Source: Minisyncoccota bacterium
Lineage (GTDB): Bacteria; Patescibacteriota; Minisyncoccia; UBA6257; 1-14-0-10-40-38
Reading direction: 5' to 3'
Length of the DNA stretch: 11,772 nucleotides
NCBI GenBank assembly: GCA_009694925.1
Contig: SIBX01000020.1
Span: forward strand, 1 to 11,772
Both the position numbers and the translations under genes were made by a program. Under the pieces are notes generated by a model. It was not told where the DNA came from. It saw nothing but the letters and a program-made list of their open reading frames with translations, and did not search any database. Shown here one piece after another: positions 4,520-9,772 of this stretch. Position 1 is the first letter of the stretch. Each line of letters begins with the position of its first letter.

Positions 4520-6640
4520 ATGATAAATCTTCAGACTGAACTAAAAAATATAGAAGATCTTTCTCCCACAATAGCCCTAAAACTAAAAAGGCTTGGCATA
4601 TCAAGCGTCAAAGACCTGATTTTTAATTTTCCAAACAGATACGAAGATTTTTCAAATACAATAAAAATAGCCCAATTAAAACCAAATGAATTGGCGACAA
4701 TTTCCGGAGAAGTAAAAAAAATAGACATTAAAAGAACTTGGAAAAGGAAAATGATAATCGTCGAAGCCCTAATAGTCGACGATTCCGGAGCCATAAAAGC
4801 TCTTTGGTTTAACCAACCATACATAGGCAAAATATTAAAAATAGATTCCTTCTATAATTTTTCTGGGAAATTATCATCCGGAGGCAAAGAACCATATTTT
4901 TCCAATCCTTCATATGAACCCTCTATTTCAAAATCAGAAATAAAACACACGGCCGGATTAATACCTATTTATTCAGAAACCAGAGGACTGACTTCTAGAG
5001 GTATAAGATATGTTTTAAAACCAATACTTTCAGATCTGGAAGAATTAAAAGAGTTTATTCCTGAAGAAATTTTGTCATCCAATAAAATTCCTGAAATAAA
5101 TTCTGCTATTAGAAAAATTCATTTCCCTAAAAACAAAGGGGAAATTGAAATCGCAAAAAAAAGATTTTCTTTTGAAAATATTTTCCTCTTAGAGCTAAAC
5201 AACATAAAAACTAAATTAGATATGGAGCGGGAAAAGGCTCATAACTTAGGGATTGAGGATTCGGAAATTGAACACTTAATTAAAAAACTTCCCTTTGAAT
5301 TAACCAAAACTCAAACCAGAAGTTTGTATGAAATAATAGGAGATTTAAATAAAAATCATCCCATGAATCGCTTATTAGAAGGCGATGTCGGCTCTGGAAA
5401 AACAATTATCATAGCAATAGCAGCAATTCTTACCGCTCAAAAATCAAAACAAGTTGCACTCATGGCTCCAACTGAAGTACTCGCCATGCAACACCTAAAC
5501 ACTTTTAAGAAAGTTTTTGGAACTTATCTTAAACAAGAAAAAATAGGAGTCGGAATCTTAACTAGCGGCTTAAAACAAAAAGATAAGAAAGAAATAAAAG
5601 AAAAGATAATTTCTGGAGAAATAAAAATCATAATTGGGACTCACTCTTTAATCCAAAAAGACCTTATTTTTAATGATTTAGGGCTCATTATAATAGACGA
5701 ACAACATCGCTTTGGCATAGAACAAAGAGGAGCTTTGGTTAAATCTGAAATTTCACACGCCAATGAAACAAATAAAATCCTTCCGCATTTTCTTTCAATG
5801 AGTGCCACACCAATTCCAAGAACATTAGCCCTAACTCTTTTTGGAGATTTAGAGCTCTCTATAATAGACGAGCTTCCAAAGGGCAGAAAACCAATTATTA
5901 CAAAATTAGTTTCTGGAGAAAATAGATCTAAGGCTTATGGATTTATAAAAGAAAAAGTAAAAGAGGGGAGACAAGTGTTTGTGGTCTGCCCAAGGATAGA
6001 AAAATCAAAACCCGAAGAAGAAAAAGAAAAATCACCAGAAAACAAATGGAAAGATGCCAAGACTATAGAAGAAGAATATGAAAAACTTTCTAAAAATATT
6101 TTTCCAGAATTTTCCGTAGGCTTCATTCATGGAAAAATAAAATCTGATGAAAAAGAAAGGATAATGAAAGACTTTAAAGAAAATAAAATCCAGATTTTAA
6201 TTGCCACCTCTTTAATAGAAGTCGGAATAGATATCCCAAATGCCACCATTATGATAATCGAAGGTTCGGAATATTTCGGCCTATCTCAGCTTTACCAATT
6301 AAGAGGGAGGATCGGCCGCGGCGAACATCAATCGTTTTGTCTTCTTTTTTCAGATTCAAAAAGCGCCACATCAAACTCAAGATTAAACGCCTTAATTAAA
6401 GCCAAAAATGGCTTTGAGCTTGCAGAAATAGATCTAAAACTCCGCGGCCCAGGGGAAATCTTAGGCGACAAACAAACCGGTCTGCCAGACTTAGCCATGG
6501 AAGCCTTAAGCGATATTAAGTTAATAAAATCTGTCAGGGATTCTGTTATAAAAATATTAAAGAAAGATCGCGACTTAGAAAATTATCCAAATCTCAGAAA
6601 TAAAATAAACGAATTCCAAAAACAAATTCATTTAGAATAA
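4520..6640 (+). CDS. recG: ATP-dependent DNA helicase RecG
   Basis: A 706-aa RecG, which remodels stalled replication forks and branch-migrates Holliday junctions. The N-terminal region has a helix-hairpin-like stretch (KLKRLGISSVKDLIFNFPNR) then an OB/wedge region. Helicase motifs follow: Walker A GDVGSGKT at 288-295, APTEVLA near 317, DEQH at 393-396 and SATPIPRT at 428-435. The second helicase half has FIHGKI, IATSLIEVGIDIP and QLRGRIGRG, and the C-terminus has the RecG-like LRGPGEILGDKQTG segment. The ATG at 4520 matches the family N-terminus; an in-frame TTG at 4466 would translate tRNA remnant sequence and was rejected. The ATG is one base after the CCA of a disrupted tRNA-Lys, so no Shine-Dalgarno site exists and its leader is tRNA-derived. 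Confidence 0.95.
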   Translation: MINLQTELKNIEDLSPTIALKLKRLGISSVKDLIFNFPNRYEDFSNTIKIAQLKPNELATISGEVKKIDIKRTWKRKMIIVEALIVDDSGAIKALWFNQPYIGKILKIDSFYNFSGKLSSGGKEPYFSNPSYEPSISKSEIKHTAGLIPIYSETRGLTSRGIRYVLKPILSDLEELKEFIPEEILSSNKIPEINSAIRKIHFPKNKGEIEIAKKRFSFENIFLLELNNIKTKLDMEREKAHNLGIEDSEIEHLIKKLPFELTKTQTRSLYEIIGDLNKNHPMNRLLEGDVGSGKTIIIAIAAILTAQKSKQVALMAPTEVLAMQHLNTFKKVFGTYLKQEKIGVGILTSGLKQKDKKEIKEKIISGEIKIIIGTHSLIQKDLIFNDLGLIIIDEQHRFGIEQRGALVKSEISHANETNKILPHFLSMSATPIPRTLALTLFGDLELSIIDELPKGRKPIITKLVSGENRSKAYGFIKEKVKEGRQVFVVCPRIEKSKPEEEKEKSPENKWKDAKTIEEEYEKLSKNIFPEFSVGFIHGKIKSDEKERIMKDFKENKIQILIATSLIEVGIDIPNATIMIIEGSEYFGLSQLYQLRGRIGRGEHQSFCLLFSDSKSATSNSRLNALIKAKNGFELAEIDLKLRGPGEILGDKQTGLPDLAMEALSDIKLIKSVRDSVIKILKKDRDLENYPNLRNKINEFQKQIHLE

Positions 6641-6646
6641 AAAATA

Positions 6647-7279
6647 TTACTGCCCTGAAACTATCTTTGCATAAAGATTAGGTGCTATTTCTTTAACAAT
6701 CTCCGCTCGTCTTCTGACAATCTCAAATTCTTCTTGCCAATAATCCTCAGAAAAAGCAAAATAAATAAAATAGAAAGCCTCTTCTTGCTTTATCTCTGAA
6801 GGTAAATCTTCGGGAAGTTTTAATTTTCCGCTCTCAAAAGCTTTAATCGCAGTGTCTGGAATTTCAAAAATTTTACCAAATTCAATACCTCTTTTCTCAT
6901 CGTTTTTCTCTTCTTCTATTTTTCTAAAAAGATCTACTTTCTCTTGAACCTTACTAACTATAAACTCAACTCCATCATATTCTGGCTGGCTTTCATTATT
7001 ATGAAAAGCCATCTTATCATAAAATAGTCCAAGCTCTTGAATTAGTGCCTCTAGCACACTTATACTTTTTTCAAATTCTTCTGTATTTTCTTGATAAACA
7101 ACGTCCGCATTTTTTTCATACGCTTCTTTACTGGGATTATTAAGCTCAATTTCACAAATAGACTTAGCTCCCTCCAAAACTAGAATCAAATTAACCTTGT
7201 CTTGATCAGTAAAAAGTTTGTATGCTTCCAGTTTAGAAAGAAGTATTTCAACCTTATTCAACTGTGGCAATTCTTCCAT
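6647..7279 (-). CDS. Acidic helical hypothetical protein
   Basis: A 210-aa protein that I do not recognise. It is rich in Glu and Lys, almost certainly mostly alpha-helical, with no signal peptide, membrane segment, cysteine cluster or catalytic motif visible. Notable stretches are the heptad-like N-terminal part (NKVEILLSKLEAYKLF near 8-23), a middle helix (FIVSKVQEKVDLFRKIEEEK near 106-125) and an aromatic-rich C-terminal segment (AFYFIYFAFSEDYWQEEF near 168-185). It is probably soluble and cytoplasmic. It converges with recG, whose stop is 6 bp away. Its ATG lies 36 bp downstream of tRNA-His on the same strand, so the two may share a transcript. Codon use resembles its neighbours. Coding status is supported by length and composition only. 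Confidence 0.7.
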   Translation of the reverse strand: MEELPQLNKVEILLSKLEAYKLFTDQDKVNLILVLEGAKSICEIELNNPSKEAYEKNADVVYQENTEEFEKSISVLEALIQELGLFYDKMAFHNNESQPEYDGVEFIVSKVQEKVDLFRKIEEEKNDEKRGIEFGKIFEIPDTAIKAFESGKLKLPEDLPSEIKQEEAFYFIYFAFSEDYWQEEFEIVRRRAEIVKEIAPNLYAKIVSGQ

Positions 7280-7315
7280 TTTGTATTTTTTACTAAACTC
7301 TATGGCCTAATTTTT

Positions 7316-7390
7316 TGGGGTGAGTGAGGGGAATCGAACCCCCGTCACCGCTGCCACAGAGCGGCGCTTTACCACTAAGCTACACCCACC
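7316..7390 (-). tRNA. tRNA-His (anticodon GUG)
   Basis: Cloverleaf on the minus strand: extra G at -1 (7390), acceptor GTGGGTG/CACTCAC, T8 A9, D-stem GCTT/AAGC, anticodon stem CCGCT/AGCGG with loop CTGTGGC (anticodon GTG), T-stem GGGGG/CCCCT with loop TTCGATT, discriminator C73, and encoded CCA (7318-7316). The G-1:C73 pair is the identity element of histidine tRNA. The hypothetical gene follows 36 bp downstream; a fragment of its own 5' end lies about 100 bp upstream. Confidence 0.96.
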
Positions 7391-7453
7391 ATAATTAATG
7401 TAAATTTTAATAAAACAAGGACCAGCCAAACAACATCATCTGCAAAAATCTTG

Positions 7454-7485
7454 CACCATTCATTATTACATACGATAGAATGGTG
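7454..7485. repeat. Inverted repeat next to tRNA-His fragment
   Basis: Perfect 8-bp arms CACCATTC (7454-7461) and GAATGGTG (7478-7485) with a 16-nt loop. It directly abuts the truncated tRNA-His copy, as the 16-bp palindromes abut the tRNA-Lys and tRNA-Phe fragments. The sequence differs from those palindromes. The remainder of 7391-7453 holds nothing identifiable. Confidence 0.7.
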
Positions 7486-7503
7486 AGCTACACCCACCAT
7501 AAT
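7486..7503 (-). pseudogene. Truncated 5' copy of tRNA-His
   Basis: Eighteen bases are identical to 7378-7395, the 5' end of tRNA-His plus five bases of its leader (minus strand ATTATGGTGGGTGTAGCT). The match ends at the inverted repeat. The repeat distance is 108 bp. Positions 7504-7600 contain no recognisable feature. Confidence 0.65.
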
Positions 7504-7600
7504 ATGTTTATCGCATTAATAAAATGCCAAATTCACCATGTCTTATATATTAAATCTTATCCCTTAAATATCAAAATTTATAGCACTCTAAATCTCTAAA

Positions 7601-7648
7601 TAAAAAAGAACTCCCGAGGCCACGCTACTACGCACGGCCCCAGGAGCT
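7601..7648 (-). terminator. Strong intrinsic terminator of the ncRNA
   Basis: On the minus strand a 13-bp stem, with a few G.U pairs, joins 7648-7636 (AGCTCCTGGGGCC) and 7621-7609 (GGCCTCGGGAGTT) around a 14-nt loop. One base later there are six T residues (7607-7602). The T-tract orientation fixes the transcript to the minus strand. Confidence 0.88.
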
Positions 7649-7763
7649 TGTAGGATTCCAGAGACAAACGTCAAGGGTTCTCGGGAAAAGGGGAAGAAGA
7701 AGGAATGATTGGAAATTTGATGTGTTTCACAACACAACCCTGGCGCCAATCAACTGGCCCTAC
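7602..7763 (-). ncRNA. Putative structured small RNA, 6S-like shape, family unassigned
   Basis: A predicted transcript of about 160 nt runs from a promoter at 7798-7770 to the terminator. It has no open reading frame of note and is more GC-rich than its surroundings. Nested long-range pairing is visible: TGTAGG (7764-7759) with CCTACA (7654-7649), CCAG (7757-7754) with CTGG (7661-7658), then two unpaired strands of about 12 nt, then AGGGTT (7741-7736) with AACCCT (7679-7674). Inside lies a 6-bp hairpin with a GUGA (GNRA) tetraloop (7736-7721) and a pyrimidine-rich stretch. A closing stem, large central bubble and upper stem recall 6S RNA, the RNA polymerase regulator, but no sequence signature confirms this. 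SRP RNA, tmRNA and RNase P RNA hallmarks are absent. Confidence 0.65.
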
Positions 7764-7769
7764 AGCAAC

Positions 7770-7798
7770 ACTATAATATAACAATTTCCAAAAAGCAA
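7770..7798 (-). promoter_or_regulatory. Promoter of the ncRNA
   Basis: Minus-strand TTGCTT (7798-7793) and TATAGT (7775-7770) are separated by 17 bp; an overlapping TATTAT lies at 7778-7773. The expected start, six to seven bases downstream, falls at the first bases of the closing stem of the RNA (about 7763). Confidence 0.6.
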
Positions 7799-7811
7799 AT
7801 GTTACTAATTT

Positions 7812-7886
7812 TGGTGCCGCGGGGGTGAATCGAACACCCAACCAATCGCTCTTCAGGCGAATGCTCTACCATTGAGCTACCACGGC
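7812..7886 (-). tRNA. tRNA-Phe (anticodon GAA)
   Basis: Cloverleaf on the minus strand: acceptor GCCGTGG/CCGCGGC, T8 A9, D-stem GCTC/GAGC, anticodon stem TTCGC/GCGAT with a T.T mismatch at its base, loop CTGAAGA (anticodon GAA), five-base variable loop, T-stem GGGTG/CACCC with loop TTCGATT, discriminator A and encoded CCA (7814-7812). The ncRNA lies downstream. Two truncated copies of its 5' half lie directly upstream in an 82-bp tandem array. Confidence 0.96.
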
Positions 7887-7930
7887 ATAATTACAACCAG
7901 TCTCCATCACGGCCAACTTAGTTCTTCTAG

Positions 7931-7946
7931 TCCGTCAGCTGACGGA
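7931..7946. repeat. 16-bp palindrome TCCGTCAGCTGACGGA (Phe unit 1)
   Basis: It is identical to 4036-4051 and 8013-8028 and directly follows the truncated tRNA-Phe 5' half on the minus strand. Confidence 0.9.
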
Positions 7947-7968
7947 TCTACCATTGAGCTACCACGGC
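7947..7968 (-). pseudogene. Truncated tRNA-Phe 5' half, inner copy
   Basis: Exact copy of the first 22 nt of tRNA-Phe (acceptor 5' strand through the D-loop GGTAGA), ending at the palindrome at 7946-7931. The following minus-strand bases CTAGAAGAAC faintly resemble the Phe anticodon loop CTGAAGAGC, so the rest could be a decayed 3' half; this is weak. No acceptor 3' strand is present. Confidence 0.8.
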
Positions 7969-8012
7969 ATAATTACAACCAGTCTCCATCACGGCCAACT
8001 TAGTTCTTCTAG

Positions 8013-8028
8013 TCCGTCAGCTGACGGA
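8013..8028. repeat. 16-bp palindrome TCCGTCAGCTGACGGA (Phe unit 2)
   Basis: It is the second Phe-associated copy, identical to 7931-7946. Confidence 0.9.
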
Positions 8029-8050
8029 TCTACCATTGAGCTACCACGGC
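8029..8050 (-). pseudogene. Truncated tRNA-Phe 5' half, outer copy
   Basis: Exact copy of the first 22 nt of tRNA-Phe, ending at the palindrome at 8028-8013. It is the copy closest to the candidate promoter, so a transcript starting there would include both truncated halves before the intact tRNA. Confidence 0.8.
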
Positions 8051-8059
8051 ATAATTACT

Positions 8060-8087
8060 AATATAGTGTATATTCTCTTTTTTGAAA
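8060..8087 (-). promoter_or_regulatory. Candidate promoter of the tRNA-Phe array
   Basis: Minus-strand TTTCAA (8087-8082) and TATATT (8065-8060) are separated by 16 bp, and the expected start lies just before the outermost tRNA-Phe fragment. In such AT-rich sequence chance matches are common, so support is moderate. Confidence 0.35.
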
Positions 8088-8114
8088 AATCAAAATCAAT
8101 CAATATTAACTATC

Positions 8115-8144
8115 TTTACATAATAATAATACATATACTATATT
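8115..8144 (+). promoter_or_regulatory. Candidate promoter of the peptidoglycan enzyme gene
   Basis: TTTACA (8115-8120) and TATATT (8139-8144) are 18 bp apart, giving a short leader before the ATG at 8170. No Shine-Dalgarno site is seen. It is divergent from the candidate tRNA-Phe promoter. Confidence 0.4.
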
Positions 8145-8169
8145 AAATTAGTTTCGAAAAACATTCTAT

Positions 8170-9612
8170 ATGAAAAATGGATTTCTTTATTTCCTATCTA
8201 TTTTAGTAATTGTAATTGCATTAATAGATGGGAAGTTATTTTTAAAATCACAAGAAGGCGCAGAGGCGCAGATTTCGAATAACGAAAAAGGCCAAATAAT
8301 AACAACTAATCCTTCTCTAAATTTGGAAGTTAATGAGAATAAAAATGAACCCAACAACAAAATAACAACTTTAAACGAAGAAAATACTCCAAAAATTTCT
8401 CTCTACGACGAAGCTTTAAGCTTGTTAGTATCAGAAAAAAATAATTTTATAGAAGTTAATTTCGAAGATAAGAAAACCCGACTCTGGGAGAATGGCGAAG
8501 TTTATAAAGAGTTTTCCATTATAGCAACAGGAGATCCTGACGGTTGGGGAGGGACTCCTGCTGGTAGATATTCCGTGATTTCAAAAAACGAAGAAAGATA
8601 TTCCTCCGCATCTAATGTTTATATGCCTAACGCAGTTGGTTTTTATGGTAAATATTTCTTGCACGGAGAGCCATATTATCAAAGTGGAGAAAAACGCTTT
8701 ACAGACGCAACCGGAGGATGCGTTCAGTACAAAGATGATGACTCTAAAGAAATATACGACTTCGCCAAACACGGAATGCCCATCCTGATAATTGATAAAA
8801 AAAATAATTTTACACTTGAAAAATATCCCCCAGAAGAACAATTGGAAATTTCTGCACCAAACTATCTGGTAGCAGATCTAGATTCAGGGATAATACTTAA
8901 AGAAAAAAACTCTAAAGATAAAAGGCCTATGGCTTCAATAACAAAGCTTATGGAAGCAGTTGTGGTTACAGAAAACATTGATCTTAGGAACGATATATTG
9001 GTTCAAGATTTTATGTTAGACGGATACGGCGAAACTAATGGATTAACTGACGGTAAAAGATTCAGATTAGTTGAGCTTTTGTATCCGCTACTCATAGAAT
9101 CCTCCAACGATGCGGCGCAAATTCTGAGTTATTTTTTGGGAAGAATTAGGACTATTGAATTAATGAATGCAAAGGCGAAAAATCTCCTAATGGAAGACAC
9201 TAATTTTGCGGATGCAAGCGGATTTAACCCAGCCAATATTTCAACCGCAGAAGATATTTTCAGACTTACAAGATACATTGCCTTAAATAGGCCTCCAATT
9301 TTTCAAATTACAAAAGGAAGAGAGGTGAGAGCCTACGGAGAGGTGAGATTTTCGGATTTAAAAAATAAAAATATCTTTTTTGAGTACCCAGATTTTGTCG
9401 GCGGAAAAACGGGCTACATTGTTTCGTCTATGTATACCGGAACTTTTATTTTTAAGATGCCAATAAACGGAAAAGAGAGAAATATCGCAATCGTCCTTTT
9501 GGGTTCAAAAAACTTAGAGCAGGGAAAGGAAAATATTCATCAAGACGTTTTCAATATACTTAATTGGGTTAAAAATAATAATTCCAATATAGAAATTGTA
9601 AGAAAATCTTAA
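8170..9612 (+). CDS. Fused L,D-transpeptidase (YkuD) and D,D-carboxypeptidase (S11)
   Basis: A 480-aa cell-wall protein with one N-terminal membrane segment (about 5-25) and a low-complexity Asn/Glu-rich linker (30-75), so the catalytic parts should face outside. Residues about 90-210 are a YkuD L,D-transpeptidase domain with HGEPYY (165-170) and TGGCVQ (181-186) holding the catalytic Cys184; the usual Arg after GCV is Gln. Residues about 225-465 are a penicillin-binding S11 D-Ala-D-Ala carboxypeptidase domain with SITK (Ser256, Lys259), SSN (311-313) and KTG (413-415), all three active-site motifs present. The carboxypeptidase would trim pentapeptides to the tetrapeptides that L,D-transpeptidases use as donors, so the fusion joins consecutive steps of 3-3 cross-linking. 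No C-terminal membrane helix is seen. Confidence 0.92.
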   Translation: MKNGFLYFLSILVIVIALIDGKLFLKSQEGAEAQISNNEKGQIITTNPSLNLEVNENKNEPNNKITTLNEENTPKISLYDEALSLLVSEKNNFIEVNFEDKKTRLWENGEVYKEFSIIATGDPDGWGGTPAGRYSVISKNEERYSSASNVYMPNAVGFYGKYFLHGEPYYQSGEKRFTDATGGCVQYKDDDSKEIYDFAKHGMPILIIDKKNNFTLEKYPPEEQLEISAPNYLVADLDSGIILKEKNSKDKRPMASITKLMEAVVVTENIDLRNDILVQDFMLDGYGETNGLTDGKRFRLVELLYPLLIESSNDAAQILSYFLGRIRTIELMNAKAKNLLMEDTNFADASGFNPANISTAEDIFRLTRYIALNRPPIFQITKGREVRAYGEVRFSDLKNKNIFFEYPDFVGGKTGYIVSSMYTGTFIFKMPINGKERNIAIVLLGSKNLEQGKENIHQDVFNILNWVKNNNSNIEIVRKS

Positions 9613-9690
9613 TTGTTATAGTCAATAAAAATGACAAAGTCATAAAAAGATTTTCCAGCTCAAAGATTAAAAAAATATAGTCAATTGTTA
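9611..9690 (+). promoter_or_regulatory. Repeated 10-bp motif in the gap before nrdJ
   Basis: TATAGTCAAT occurs at 9617-9626 and 9676-9685, each next to AATTGTTA (9611-9618 and 9683-9690) but in swapped order. A weak 5-bp hairpin ATGAC/GTCAT lies at 9631-9643. A regulator site for nrdJ or the upstream gene is possible. Nothing resembling a cobalamin riboswitch was seen in the gap. Confidence 0.2.
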
Positions 9691-9772
9691 ATAACTTTTA
9701 TGGTTTATTTTTAAAATTTTCCGGAGTAAAATTGAGTTTAAGAGTCAAAAAATTATTCACCTCTTATCCATC

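Larger units (their letters stand above)
7865..8058 (-). repeat. 82-bp tandem repeat built from the tRNA-Phe 5' half
   Basis: Two identical 82-bp units (7865-7946 and 7947-8028) are followed by a 30-bp partial unit (8029-8058). On the minus strand each unit consists of a 52-bp insert, starting with the 16-bp palindrome, plus a 30-bp repeat made of eight leader bases and tRNA-Phe nucleotides 1-22. Beyond 8058 the sequence diverges, so the outermost copy keeps what looks like the native upstream flank. The intact gene's 5' half is part of the first unit. Confidence 0.93.

Noticed and set aside
7723..7730. Another TGTTTCAC parS-like half-site
   Set aside because: It is the arm and loop of the GNRA hairpin of the ncRNA, and there is no second site near it.
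7602..7763. SRP RNA, tmRNA or RNase P RNA
   Set aside because: The SRP core loop, the tmRNA tRNA-like ends and the RNase P conserved core sequences were all looked for and not found.
9613..9772. Cobalamin riboswitch before nrdJ
   Set aside because: The gap is about 160 bp, very AT-rich, and has no B12-box-like sequence or large fold.
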